The notes under the pieces are model-generated. The model worked only from the letters and a program-made list of their open reading frames with translations. It ran no database searches and had not been told where the DNA came from. Below, piece by piece: positions 17,429 through 26,276 of a stretch of 64,000 nucleotides of DNA (its first letter is position 1; each line of letters opens with the position of its first letter). The stretch comes from Niabella beijingensis (GTDB taxonomy: Bacteria; Bacteroidota; Bacteroidia; Chitinophagales; Chitinophagaceae): positions 3,472,001 through 3,536,000 of the forward strand of contig NZ_JAIQDI010000001.1 in NCBI RefSeq assembly GCF_020034665.1, read 5' to 3'. Both the position numbers and the translations under genes were made by a program.

Positions 17429-18868
17429 TCAGCATTCCGGCAAACTCAGCGGTACATGCACTGCCAACCCGCCGTCAGCTGTTTCCTTGTATTTAAAGTT
17501 CATATCCTGGGCCGTGTCCCACATGGTCTTGATCACATCGTCCAGCGATACCCGGGCAAAGTCGGGTGTACTCTGCAATGCCAGCTGGGAAGCAGTGATG
17601 GCCTTGATGGCTCCCATGGTATTCCGCTCGATACAGGGTACCTGCACCAGTCCGCCGATCGGATCGCAGGTCATGCCCAGGTGATGTTCCATGGCAATTT
17701 CCGCAGCCATCATGGCCTGCTTTTGTGAGCCGCCCAGTCCTTCGGTCAATGCCGCAGCAGCCATGGAAGAAGAAACACCGATCTCCGCCTGGCAACCACC
17801 CATGGCGGCCGATATGGTGGATTCTTTTTTAAAGATGCTCCCGATCTCTGCTGCTGTCATTAAAAATTTATGGATGCGTTCGCGGTTGCCGGCTTCCGGG
17901 TCGTCGGCACAAAAAATGATAAAATAGTGCAGCACCGCAGGTATTACACCGGCCGACCCGTTTGTAGGGGCCGTAACCACACGTCCGAAGGATGCATTTT
18001 CTTCGTTGACGGCCAGCGCAAAACAGCTGACCCAGTCCAGCGTATAACGGAAGCTGCTGCCCCCGTTGCGGATCAGCGCGATCCATTCTTCATAGCTGTT
18101 ATAGGACGCATTGCCGATGAGTTTTTTATTGAGTGCAGCAGCACGCCGCCGCACATTTAAGCCGCCGGGCAGCACACCGGTTTTATGACAGCCGCGGTAG
18201 ATACAGTCGCGCATGGCCTCCCATATTTTGGTAAGCCCCTCACTGGTCTCTTTTTCACCGCGCCAGGCCTGTTCATTCTCCGCTACAATATCGCTGATGG
18301 GAAGCCCGGTCTTGATGCACCAGCGCAGGAGATCATCGGCATCATCAATCGGAAAAGGCAGCAGCACATTATTGTTGAGCACTGTTTCTTCTCCCTCTTC
18401 CTTTACAAATCCGCCGCCGATGGAGTAATAGGTTTTTGCAATATTATTGCCGTTTTCGAGCGTTGCCAGGAAGGTAAGCCCATTGGAGTGATAGGGGAGG
18501 GTTTCCGAAAAAAGGAATTCAATATCCTGTTCGGGATCAAAGGCAACAGGATGACTGCCACCAAGAACCAGTTGTTTTGCTTCCCTTATGTCTGCAATAG
18601 TGCTGTCGATCTTTTCCACATCAAAGGTCACAGGGTCATAGCCACAGAGACCAAGCTGTACAGCAATATCAGTGCCGTGGCCAACACCCGTTTTGGCAAG
18701 GGAACCATAGAGCAGCACCTTCAGCCGCACCACCTGGTCCAGCTGCCCCTGCTGTTTTAAAAATGCCAGGAACCGCTCTGCAGCCCGCCAGGGACCAAGG
18801 GTGTGGGAGCTGGAGGGCCCTACACCGATCTTCAACATATCAAAAACCGAAATCGGCTCGTATTGCAT
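17429..18868 (-). CDS. sdaA: L-serine ammonia-lyase (single-chain, iron-sulfur type)
   Basis: Converts L-serine to pyruvate and ammonia using a [4Fe-4S] cluster. The start at ATG 18868 gives 479 residues beginning [15 protein letters not shown], as usual for the family; reading further upstream adds 40 non-conserved residues. GPSSSHT (17-23) marks the beta domain. The alpha domain carries [32 protein letters not shown] and [18 protein letters not shown], which supply the cluster cysteines and the substrate loop. Single-chain architecture resembles E. coli SdaA. Monocistronic, convergent with rnhA. Confidence 0.96.
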   Translation of the reverse strand: MQYEPISVFDMLKIGVGPSSSHTLGPWRAAERFLAFLKQQGQLDQVVRLKVLLYGSLAKTGVGHGTDIAVQLGLCGYDPVTFDVEKIDSTIADIREAKQLVLGGSHPVAFDPEQDIEFLFSETLPYHSNGLTFLATLENGNNIAKTYYSIGGGFVKEEGEETVLNNNVLLPFPIDDADDLLRWCIKTGLPISDIVAENEQAWRGEKETSEGLTKIWEAMRDCIYRGCHKTGVLPGGLNVRRRAAALNKKLIGNASYNSYEEWIALIRNGGSSFRYTLDWVSCFALAVNEENASFGRVVTAPTNGSAGVIPAVLHYFIIFCADDPEAGNRERIHKFLMTAAEIGSIFKKESTISAAMGGCQAEIGVSSSMAAAALTEGLGGSQKQAMMAAEIAMEHHLGMTCDPIGGLVQVPCIERNTMGAIKAITASQLALQSTPDFARVSLDDVIKTMWDTAQDMNFKYKETADGGLAVHVPLSLPEC

Positions 18869-19045
18869 ATAACAATCTTTAATGATCGAAATTACAACAA
18901 AGCCGGTGATTGTAAGTTTAAGAAAATAAAAGCAGTGGTACGGGGAGGCTAATGGTAACGAACCGGTCAGAGCGGGACTGTGCTGCAAGGACTTTTCTTT
19001 CGCCTGCCGTAAGACCTTTACGCTCCGGTATTATTTATCAGTGCG

Positions 19046-19537
19046 TTACTGCGCCACTTTGATCAATTCGATATCAAAAAACAAGGGCTGATTGGTGAGT
19101 GCCCCGTATCGCGGATCGCAGCCGTAAGCCAGGGCTGACGGAAGCAGCAGCTTGATGCGGCCACCCTCCCTGATCTTGGCAAGGCCTTCCTGCCAGCCGG
19201 GAATGATCTGGCTGAGCCGCAGCTCTGTGCCATCGGGATGTGCGGCATAAGTAGAATCGAAGCCCTTGCCGGTCAGCAGGCGCCCCATATATTTAACTGT
19301 AACCAGGCTGGATGCTTCCGGCTTCGGACCGGCTCCGGGGTCAATGATCTCCCACATCATCCAGTTGCTGGTATTCGTATCGATAGTGATGGCACTATCC
19401 CGTGCATATTTTTTCATTTGTGCCGTATCACTGATCACATCCCTGGGTTCACAGCTGGTAACTTCTTCTTCTTTAAGGCAGCCGATCAGCAGCAGACCAA
19501 GAATTACGGCAATGCCCGCGTATGCTTTTTTATTCAT
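19046..19537 (-). CDS. FKBP-type peptidyl-prolyl isomerase lipoprotein (array member 1)
   Basis: A 163-residue lipoprotein (lipid-acceptor Cys20, LLIGC) with one FKBP domain (about 75-163). Active-site residues are kept: the Tyr of VKYMG, Phe-Asp of GFDS and the I-I-P-G-W-x-E-G core, so it should catalyse cis-trans prolyl isomerisation in the periplasm or at the outer membrane. A second Cys (TSCEP) 12 or so residues after the lipid anchor and a Cys replacing the residue after LAYG (LAYGCD) recur in all four array members and may form a disulfide. It is the last of four tandem paralogues on this strand and the most canonical along with the next. Confidence 0.9.
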   Translation of the reverse strand: MNKKAYAGIAVILGLLLIGCLKEEEVTSCEPRDVISDTAQMKKYARDSAITIDTNTSNWMMWEIIDPGAGPKPEASSLVTVKYMGRLLTGKGFDSTYAAHPDGTELRLSQIIPGWQEGLAKIREGGRIKLLLPSALAYGCDPRYGALTNQPLFFDIELIKVAQ

Positions 19538-19663
19538 TCAATCAGGTGTTAATGCGCCATCCCAACCGGGATAACGCTTTCGGGAAACGCTGCAATTTAC
19601 AGTAAACTGCTGAATGCCGGTTGTTAATATAAATGAGGCCGTATCAGCGTTGTTTTAAATTAA

Positions 19664-19704
19664 AATGTCATGCTTACCGGATCCTGCCGGAACAGCATGA
19701 CATT
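19664..19704 (-). terminator. Terminator-like hairpin between FKBP paralogues
   Basis: Perfect 10-bp arms AATGTCATGC and GCATGACATT with a nested CCGG stem in the loop; on the minus strand it is followed by TTTTAATTT. It should end the transcript of the three upstream FKBP genes. Confidence 0.65.
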
Positions 19705-19748
19705 AATAACTTTTGCGACCTCCTTTTGAAGGGCCGGGATCAATGACC

Positions 19749-20219
19749 TTAGTTGGTCACTTTTACCAGCTCTACGTAAAAATAAAGGGGCTGGTCTGGC
19801 GGAATGCTTAAATAACCGGTACATCCGTAAGCCAGCGAGGAAGGCACGATGAGCTTGATGACGCCGCCTTCTTTGATCTTGGGAATGCCGATCTGCCAGC
19901 CGGAGATCACCCCGTTTAGCGGAAATTCCACACCCTGGGCCGATGCATCAAACTGCTGGCCGTTTAAAAAGCGGCCCACATATTTGGCGGTTACCTTGCT
20001 GGTGGCCGCAGGTGTGGCACCGGTTCCGGGCGTGATGATTTCATACATCACGCCAGTGGCATCCGTGGTAACGTTGATGGAGCTATCGGTTGCATATTTT
20101 TCCATGGCAGTTTTTTCGCTTTCCACGGATTTAGGTGTGCAGGGTTTTACATCATCATTTTTCAGACAGCCGGTTACAAGTATGCCCAGTATCGCAGCCA
20201 GGCCAATGATTTTTTTCAT
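19749..20219 (-). CDS. FKBP-type peptidyl-prolyl isomerase lipoprotein (array member 2)
   Basis: A 156-residue lipoprotein (Cys18, LVTGC). The FKBP domain retains Tyr in AKYVG, Phe-Asp in QQFDAS, Trp in VISGWQIG and LAYG, so isomerase activity is likely. It shares with its neighbours the post-anchor Cys (KPCTP) and the loop Cys (LAYGCTG). It starts 33 bp after the next paralogue (20252-20764) ends, so the two are probably co-transcribed, and it is separated from member 1 by a terminator hairpin and about 210 bp. Confidence 0.9.
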   Translation of the reverse strand: MKKIIGLAAILGILVTGCLKNDDVKPCTPKSVESEKTAMEKYATDSSINVTTDATGVMYEIITPGTGATPAATSKVTAKYVGRFLNGQQFDASAQGVEFPLNGVISGWQIGIPKIKEGGVIKLIVPSSLAYGCTGYLSIPPDQPLYFYVELVKVTN

Positions 20220-20251
20220 ATTAAGATTTTGGGAACTGTTTTATTTGAACT

Positions 20252-20764
20252 TTAATAATTGCGTGTCATATCCGTCAGTTCATATTCGTACACCAGCTGG
20301 GAGTTGGGCGGTATCCTATTAAGGCCCTGCACCGGGGTACAGCCAAACTGGATGGAGGACGGTATGACCAGGCGGATCTTTCCTCCTTTTGAAATTTTGC
20401 TGAGCGCATATACCACATAAACGCCGGAACTGAAATTCCTCAATGGTGCCGTTGGCGGATCTTTTACGGTGAGGGAATCCACCAGTGTGCCGTTCATCAG
20501 CCGGCCTTTATATCGAAAGGATACCAGCGAATCGATGGTGGGGTGGGTGGTACCGCTGCCCGCATCTTCAACAAAATAATACACCTGTGCCTGGTTGTCG
20601 AATGTGTACTGCCTCTGCTGCTGATTCGCCAGGAGAAAGGAGTCAATGATCTTCCGGTCCTGGGCAAGCGTCAGCTTGTTGGTACAGGGCGATTTATCCC
20701 CCGATTTGGAACAACCGGCTGCCAGGGCTGCAATAAAAAAGAGAATTGAAATTCCTTTTTTCAT
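20252..20764 (-). CDS. FKBP-like lipoprotein with partly lost active site (array member 3)
   Basis: A 170-residue lipoprotein (Cys18, LAAGC). The fold is FKBP-like (SFRYKGRLMNGTLVDS; GGKIRLVIPSSIQFGC; QLVYEYELTDM), but the Phe of the Phe-Asp pair is Val and the V-I-x-G-W core is replaced by SSGVYVVYAL, so the Trp floor of the active site is gone. It probably acts as a binding or chaperone domain and not an isomerase (inference). The two conserved cysteines remain (SPCTN and FGCTP). It starts 13 bp after the stop of the fourth paralogue (20778), so they form an operon. Confidence 0.82.
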   Translation of the reverse strand: MKKGISILFFIAALAAGCSKSGDKSPCTNKLTLAQDRKIIDSFLLANQQQRQYTFDNQAQVYYFVEDAGSGTTHPTIDSLVSFRYKGRLMNGTLVDSLTVKDPPTAPLRNFSSGVYVVYALSKISKGGKIRLVIPSSIQFGCTPVQGLNRIPPNSQLVYEYELTDMTRNY

Positions 20765-20777
20765 ATCCTGTTCCGGA

Positions 20778-21308
20778 TCAGTTGGGCTTTTTTACGTCCG
20801 TAAGGGTATATTCGTAGATCAGCTGGGAGTTGCCCGGCACATTCTTTCCGTTGATGGTCTGCGGTGTGCAGGAGAAATAAAGCGAGGAAGGAAGGATCAC
20901 CTTTGCTTTACCACTCTCTCTTACAGAAGAAAGCGCTGCCAGTTCATAACTTTTCAGATCGCTTAATTTGATCGGACTTCCGTCACTTTTTTGTTTGATG
21001 GTATCTGATGTTCCGATCTCCGTACCATTCATTAGGCTCAATGTATATTTGAAACTGATCAGCGAATCTGAAGTAGGTGTGCTTCCTGTTCCGGGATCGG
21101 TAACACCGATATAATAGAAGGTACCATAATCGGCATCGGCTTTATAGGTTAAATTAAGCCCATTATCTGCAATAAAAGAATCAATGACATGCTTGTCTTG
21201 TTCTGTAGTCAGCGGAACACAGGAAGGTCCTTTATCTTTCATACACGAGGCAAGTACCGTTACAACAGCAACAACAGCAATCATGGGGACGAATAACGTT
21301 TTTTTCAT
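20778..21308 (-). CDS. Degenerate FKBP-like lipoprotein (array member 4)
   Basis: A 176-residue lipoprotein (Cys22, VLASC), first gene of the array. It aligns with the other three across the whole length (SFKYTLSLMNGTEIG; SGKAKVILPSSLYFSC; SQLIYEYTLTDV), but Phe-Asp has become Ile-Gly and no Trp core is left, so it is the most diverged from active FKBPs. The array-specific cysteines (PSCVP, FSCTP) are kept even though the catalytic residues are not, which implies selection on structure. Function unknown; a ligand-binding or chaperone role is possible. Confidence 0.78.
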   Translation of the reverse strand: MKKTLFVPMIAVVAVVTVLASCMKDKGPSCVPLTTEQDKHVIDSFIADNGLNLTYKADADYGTFYYIGVTDPGTGSTPTSDSLISFKYTLSLMNGTEIGTSDTIKQKSDGSPIKLSDLKSYELAALSSVRESGKAKVILPSSLYFSCTPQTINGKNVPGNSQLIYEYTLTDVKKPN

Positions 21309-21354
21309 TCTTTCGATTTAATAATTAAATTAATAAATATTGACTATCAAGTAG

Positions 21355-21669
21355 TTATTTTTTGTCTTTACGGGCCAGCAACGCTTTGTAGTGGTTTTCA
21401 TTGATATCCCACTTGTGATAAGACGAAAAGATACCGATAAACGCAACAATAATGATCCCGGCAATTAATAAAATTAAAAAAAGCGACGGATCTGCATTGG
21501 CCTGCATGGCAGCTTTTTTGTACCATCCGCTGAAGAAATTTATAAAAATACCTACCATCAGCAAGATTCCCAGGGGCGTACTGATTAAAAAATTTTTTAA
21601 TGACCTCTTTTTCCTCAGCCGGTTCGCTTCCCAGTATTTGATAAAGGCCTCTTCTTCTTTCGTATACAT
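21355..21669 (-). CDS. Small two-helix membrane protein, function unknown
   Basis: A 104-residue protein from the ATG at 21669, chosen because TACCTTTG (21684-21677) just upstream matches a -7 element; a longer reading would span it. An acidic and basic N-terminal stretch (EEEAFIKYWEANRLRKKRSL) precedes two predicted membrane helices (about 29-47 and 62-82) and a charged C-terminus (HYKALLARKDKK). I do not recognise the family. It diverges from the HU-like gene by about 75 bp. Confidence 0.7.
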   Translation of the reverse strand: MYTKEEEAFIKYWEANRLRKKRSLKNFLISTPLGILLMVGIFINFFSGWYKKAAMQANADPSLFLILLIAGIIIVAFIGIFSSYHKWDINENHYKALLARKDKK

Positions 21670-21676
21670 GGCAACC

Positions 21677-21684
21677 CAAAGGTA
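21677..21684 (-). promoter_or_regulatory. -7 element of the small membrane protein gene
   Basis: TACCTTTG on the minus strand (TAnnTTTG), 7 nt before the ATG at 21669. Confidence 0.5.
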
Positions 21685-21744
21685 CATGAAAAACAGGCAG
21701 TTTTGTAAGTGTAACAAATGTTGCCTATATTGCAGTTCAATTAA

Positions 21745-22623
21745 TTGTTTGTGAAACTAGCGTCATTATTAGCCCAATACCTGTTCGCCCATAAGCAGTT
21801 AAGCTTGCCTGGGCTCGGAGTTTTTCATGCCGATACCAGCGGCGGACCAGAAAATACAATTGTCCGGTTTGAACAACAGCCCGTGGAGGATTTTGAGCCT
21901 TCGGTGGTGGATTTTATTTCAGCAGAAACCGGTAAGATGAAGGTACTGGCGGTATCCGACCTGAATTCGCAATTGTATGAAGCTGTGCGGTTTTTAAATA
22001 CCGGTAAGCCCTATCTGTTTAACGGAATCGGTACCCTGCTGAAAAAAACAGACGGTACCTATGACTTTGTCCCCAATACTGTAATGGCCCCGCCTCCGAA
22101 GAAAAAGGATGTTCCGTTCACGGAGCGGAACACGGTGCCGCAATCCTATATCGAAGAGAAACCGGTTAATGTCAGATCAAAAAAGCCGGCGATTATCATT
22201 ATCGTCCTTGCCATTATTGCCATTGCAGCCACAGTATGGTTCTATTCAAAAACAGGCGAGCCTGCTGAACGGCAGCAGGCTGGTGATACTACGGGCACAT
22301 CAAACAGTACCGCGGGCGAACCCTCAACAGGAACCGCCGGTAAACCCGGTGCCAGTGGTGATACATCATCGGCGCGCACTGCTGTGCCTGTTTCCACGGC
22401 AACTCCCGGCACCACCACCTATGTGCTGGAAACCACAAAAGAACCACGTGCCTCCAAACGTTACAATCAGCTGAAAAAAATAGAATGGCCGGTGGAGCTG
22501 GAACAATTGGATTCCCTGCGCTATGCGATCATTATGCGGCTGAACACACCCGCTACAGACACTGCCAGGGTGCGGGACTCACTGACCGCGATCTCCGGAA
22601 GAAAAGTGACCATCCGTTACTGA
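21745..22623 (+). CDS. CCDC81-type HU-domain membrane protein
   Basis: Up to 292 residues. The N-terminus (LASLLAQYLFAHKQLSLPGLGVF, given here in overlapping parts as LASLLAQYLF and LSLPGLGVF) matches the prokaryotic CCDC81-like HU domain found in Bacteroidota, with a second such domain near 70-115. One membrane helix (about 148-167) is followed by a long Thr/Ser/Gly/Ala/Pro-rich linker (170-225) and a short C-terminal domain (230-292). Related proteins often end in a SPOR domain and are tied to cell division; the C-terminus here is not a clear SPOR. There is no ATG: the start is TTG 21745 or, equally well, GTG 21751. Confidence 0.78.
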   Translation: MFVKLASLLAQYLFAHKQLSLPGLGVFHADTSGGPENTIVRFEQQPVEDFEPSVVDFISAETGKMKVLAVSDLNSQLYEAVRFLNTGKPYLFNGIGTLLKKTDGTYDFVPNTVMAPPPKKKDVPFTERNTVPQSYIEEKPVNVRSKKPAIIIIVLAIIAIAATVWFYSKTGEPAERQQAGDTTGTSNSTAGEPSTGTAGKPGASGDTSSARTAVPVSTATPGTTTYVLETTKEPRASKRYNQLKKIEWPVELEQLDSLRYAIIMRLNTPATDTARVRDSLTAISGRKVTIRY

Positions 22624-23171
22624 TAAGGTCGACGGTCGTTTCATATCAACCGGAAAATTCTTTCCGGTGCTTGTTTCAGCACAGGCCTCCAAAACATCCC
22701 GATTCGTTAACATATGCGTCAGGATAAAAATGCCCCGGCTGAAACGTCGGCATATCCCTTATAATCTATCAAATAAAAACAGGCGCAGCGCGCCGTTTCT
22801 CTTTGTAACCCCCGGGGTACCTGACGACCCTTAAAGCCGCAGCGCGGCGATCACCTTCTGTACGGCCCTGTACCGCCTTACGCTGTTGTTGTCAATACCT
22901 GTAATAGCAGCGCTGCGCTGCAGCGTTCTAATGGCAAATATTAACCTGGCGCACATATGTGATTCATCAGGATTGCATGACAACCGGCGGCTTTGTGCCG
23001 GATCCTGTTTGTTTTCATACGGAACGAGGTTAACTATTTGTAAAACAACATGGAAGCGGCCGCTGAAACGGCCGCTGTACGCCGGTTACGGCCAAACAAT
23101 ATTTTGCACATTTGGCAGATTGATTTACTTTTCGGGCGTCTAAGACCGGCTGATATTACGAAATAAATCAT
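22624..23171. other. Intergenic stretch with REP-like repeat and hairpins
   Basis: About 550 bp without a credible gene. It contains the second REP-like copy (22698-22853), a GC-rich GCAGCGCTGCGCTGCAGCG run (about 22908-22926) and a perfect stem AGCGGCCG/CGGCCGCT with loop CTGAAA (23055-23076). The promoter of maeB must lie in the last 100 bp, but I see no exact TAnnTTTG there. Confidence 0.6.
22698..22853 (-). repeat. REP-like dispersed repeat, copy 2 (inverted relative to copy 1)
   Basis: Contains GGCGCAGCGCGCC (22782-22794) and GCCGCAGCGCGGC (22836-22848), the reverse complements of the two palindromes at 8047-8059 and 7995-8007, with the same CTTTGTAACCCC spacer and the AAATAAAAACAGGCG flank. 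The outer parts have diverged. Confidence 0.7.
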
Positions 23172-25502
23172 ATGACAAAGAATGATCTACGAAAAGAGCA
23201 GGCACTGGCCTACCACGCAAAAGGAAGGCCGGGAAAAATAGAGGTGGTCCCTACTAAAAAAGCCAAAACCCAAAGAGATCTTGCACTGGCCTATTCGCCC
23301 GGTGTGGCAGAACCCTGCCTGGAGATCGCAAAGAATACAGAGAACGTTTTTAAATACACGGCAAAAGGAAACCTGGTGGCCGTGATCAGCAATGGTACGG
23401 CAGTGCTGGGGCTGGGAGATATCGGCCCCGAAGCCAGCAAGCCGGTAATGGAAGGTAAAGGAGTATTGTTTAAAATATTTGCGGATATTGATGTATTTGA
23501 TATAGAGATCAATGAAAAAGACCCGCAGAAATTTGTTGAGATCGTAAAGGCCCTGGAGCCCACGTTTGGTGGTATCAACCTGGAAGACATCAAGGCACCG
23601 GAATGTTTTTATATCGAGAATGAACTGCGGAAGCAGATGAACATTCCCGTGATGCATGATGATCAGCACGGCACCGCTATTATCAGCGCGGCGGCGCTGA
23701 TCAATGCCCTGGAGATCCAGAAAAAGAAGATCGATAAAGTAAAATTTGTAATAAATGGTGCGGGTGCCGCTGCCATGGCCTGCGTGCTGTTGTACCAGGA
23801 GTTGGGTGCCCGGCCATCCAATTTCCTGATGTTTGATAAGAATGGCGTGCTGGGCAGGAACCGGACCGACCTGGAGGAGATGAAACTGCCCTTTGCCAAT
23901 GCCACGCGTGAAATTTCACTGGCGGAGGCCATGAAGGGAACGGATGTGTTCATCGGTCTGAGCGCCGGTAACACCGTTACGGCAGAGATGGTCAAAAGCA
24001 TGGCGAAAAACCCGATCGTATTCGCAATGGCCAACCCTACCCCGGAGATCTCCTGGGAGGACGCCACCGGTGCCCGCAAGGATGTGATCATGGCCACCGG
24101 CCGCAGCGATTATCCGAACCAGGTAAATAATGTGCTGGGCTTCCCTTATATATTCAGGGGGGCGCTGGATGTAAGGGCAAGGGTGATCAATACCGAGATG
24201 AAGCTGGCGGCGGTAAAAGCCCTGGCATCACTGACAAAAATGCCGGTACCGGATATCGTGAACCTTGCCTATAACCAGGAAAAAATGGCCTTCGGACCGG
24301 ATTATATCATTCCCAAACCACTGGATCCGCGGCTGCTCACCACCGTGGCGCCGGCCGTGGCACGGGCGGCAATGGAATCCGGGGTGGCACACCACCATAT
24401 TGAAGACTGGGAGGCCTACAGCCGCGAACTGGATAAACGGCTGGGTGTTGACAATCAGGTACTGCGCGCCATGGGTGCCAAGGCCCGCTCTGCGCCCAAA
24501 CGGATCGTATTTGCTGAGGGCGAAAATGTAAAGATCCTGAAAGCCGCTCAGATCGTGCTGGATGAGGGGATCGGGTTCCCCCAGCTGATCGGCGATAAGA
24601 AAGAAATTGAAGCGATTGCGGCCGAGAACAGCATCGACATCTCAGGGATGGAGATCTTTGATCCACGCAGCGAGGAAATGATCGGGAAGCGAAAGGAGTA
24701 CGGAGAGCTTTTCTTTAAAATGAGGGCGCGTAAAGGGTATACAAAGGATGAGGCCTATAAACTCATGAAGGAACGGAATCACTTCGGATGTATGATGGTG
24801 GAACAGGGAGATGCAGACTGCATGCTGGCGGGTCTTACCAAAAAATACGATGAGGCCATCCGCCCGGCACTGCAGATCATCGGTACCGAATCCGGCGTGA
24901 ACCGGGTGGCCGGTATGTACCTGGTAATGACAAAAAAAGGCCCGTTGTTCCTTGCAGATACCACGGTCAACTTTAACCCTACGGCAGAAGAGCTGGCGGA
25001 GATCGTGTTGCTGACCGCAAAAGAAGTACGGGCGTTTAACCTCACGCCGCGCATCGCACTGCTGAGTTATTCCAACTTCGGCAGCAGCAAATCGCCGGAG
25101 GCACAGCTGATGTCCCGTACCCGGGAGATCGTTAAAGAAAAAATGCCGGACCTGATCATCGACGGGGAAATGCAGGCCAATGTAGCACTGAACAACGGAT
25201 TGCTCCAGGAAATATATCCGTTCAGTGATTTGGTAGGACAGCAGGTAAACACGCTGATCTTCCCTAACTTAGCGTCCGGAAATATTGCCTATAACATCCT
25301 GCTGGAGATCGGTTCCTCGGATGCGGTAGGTCCGATCGTAATGGGGCTCAAAAAGCCGGTGCACCTGCTGCAGCTGGGCAGTACGGTAAGCAGTATCGTG
25401 AATATGGCAATGATCGCGGTGATCGACGCACAGCTGAAGACAAAAACTACGGCTGAAAGCGAAAAACGCGGAAGAAGACTGTTGAAAAGAAAAACTGATT
25501 GA
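23172..25502 (+). CDS. maeB: NADP-dependent malic enzyme fused to a phosphotransacetylase-like domain
   Basis: A 776-residue MaeB-type hybrid. The N-terminal malic enzyme (about 1-410) decarboxylates malate to pyruvate with [18 protein letters not shown], metal-binding [10 protein letters not shown] and the Rossmann motif [10 protein letters not shown] near 195-204. The C-terminal 340 residues (from about 440, [19 protein letters not shown]) resemble phosphate acetyltransferase and in known MaeB proteins act in allosteric acetyl-CoA sensing and oligomerisation. Both parts are complete. It supplies pyruvate and NADPH. The following ABC-permease gene starts 22 bp later and could be co-transcribed. 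Confidence 0.96.
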   Translation: MTKNDLRKEQALAYHAKGRPGKIEVVPTKKAKTQRDLALAYSPGVAEPCLEIAKNTENVFKYTAKGNLVAVISNGTAVLGLGDIGPEASKPVMEGKGVLFKIFADIDVFDIEINEKDPQKFVEIVKALEPTFGGINLEDIKAPECFYIENELRKQMNIPVMHDDQHGTAIISAAALINALEIQKKKIDKVKFVINGAGAAAMACVLLYQELGARPSNFLMFDKNGVLGRNRTDLEEMKLPFANATREISLAEAMKGTDVFIGLSAGNTVTAEMVKSMAKNPIVFAMANPTPEISWEDATGARKDVIMATGRSDYPNQVNNVLGFPYIFRGALDVRARVINTEMKLAAVKALASLTKMPVPDIVNLAYNQEKMAFGPDYIIPKPLDPRLLTTVAPAVARAAMESGVAHHHIEDWEAYSRELDKRLGVDNQVLRAMGAKARSAPKRIVFAEGENVKILKAAQIVLDEGIGFPQLIGDKKEIEAIAAENSIDISGMEIFDPRSEEMIGKRKEYGELFFKMRARKGYTKDEAYKLMKERNHFGCMMVEQGDADCMLAGLTKKYDEAIRPALQIIGTESGVNRVAGMYLVMTKKGPLFLADTTVNFNPTAEELAEIVLLTAKEVRAFNLTPRIALLSYSNFGSSKSPEAQLMSRTREIVKEKMPDLIIDGEMQANVALNNGLLQEIYPFSDLVGQQVNTLIFPNLASGNIAYNILLEIGSSDAVGPIVMGLKKPVHLLQLGSTVSSIVNMAMIAVIDAQLKTKTTAESEKRGRRLLKRKTD

Positions 25503-25524
25503 TCCATTTTTTAAAAACGATCCA

Positions 25525-26262
25525 TTGAGAATATTAAAAGAGCTCGGGGAATTTATTAAAATGGCCGGTGGCATGTTCCGCAAACCGGAGAATACCAAGA
25601 TGTACTGGAAGCAGTTCATGCTTCAGTGTAACGATATCGGCATCGGTTCCCTGGGTATTATCTGCATTATTTCTGTTTTTATCGGGGCGGTATCTACCTT
25701 GCAGACCGCCTATCAGCTGGTATCACCCATCATTCCCAAAACCACCATTGCCCAGATCGTGCGGGATACCGTGATCCTGGAATTTGCGCCCACGCTGAGT
25801 TGTATCGTGCTCTGCGGTGTGGTAGGCAGTAAGATCGCGAGTGAACTGGGAAATATGCGGGTGAGTGAGCAGATCGATGCGTTGGAAATTATGGGCATCA
25901 ATACAAAAGGATACCTGGTATTGCCAAAGATACTGGCCGGTCTGGTGACCATCCCGCTGCTGATTATGCTGGCGATGATCCTGGGCATCTGGGGCGGACG
26001 GCTTGCCGGTACCGCTGCGGGTATTATTGATCCTACTATTTTTGATACGGGGCTGGTGATGGCCTTTAAGGCATATAACGTTTATTTCGCCCTGATCAAA
26101 TCGGTGGTGTTCGCATTTATTATCACCGCAGTGCCGGCATTCTACGGCTATAATGTAAAGGGTGGTGCGCTGGAGATCGGGCACAGCAGTACCCGTGCGG
26201 TGGTGGTTTCCTGTGTATTGCTGCTGCTGGCTGATTACATCTTATCTGCACTGCTTCTGTAA
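25525..26262 (+). CDS. MlaE-family ABC transporter permease
   Basis: A 245-residue integral membrane protein with about five helices and the MlaE/YrbE pattern (GALEIGHSSTRAVVVSCV near the C-terminus, LGNMRVSEQIDALEIMGI near 115). With MlaF-type ATPases these permeases move phospholipids between inner and outer membrane. The family-like N-terminus (LKELGEFIKMAGGMFRKPE) begins upstream of the first ATG (25561), so the start is probably the TTG at 25525. The ATPase gene follows after 14 bp. No MCE (MlaD) gene lies in the window. Confidence 0.9.
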   Translation: MRILKELGEFIKMAGGMFRKPENTKMYWKQFMLQCNDIGIGSLGIICIISVFIGAVSTLQTAYQLVSPIIPKTTIAQIVRDTVILEFAPTLSCIVLCGVVGSKIASELGNMRVSEQIDALEIMGINTKGYLVLPKILAGLVTIPLLIMLAMILGIWGGRLAGTAAGIIDPTIFDTGLVMAFKAYNVYFALIKSVVFAFIITAVPAFYGYNVKGGALEIGHSSTRAVVVSCVLLLLADYILSALLL

Positions 26263-26276
26263 AAACGCTCAATAAC

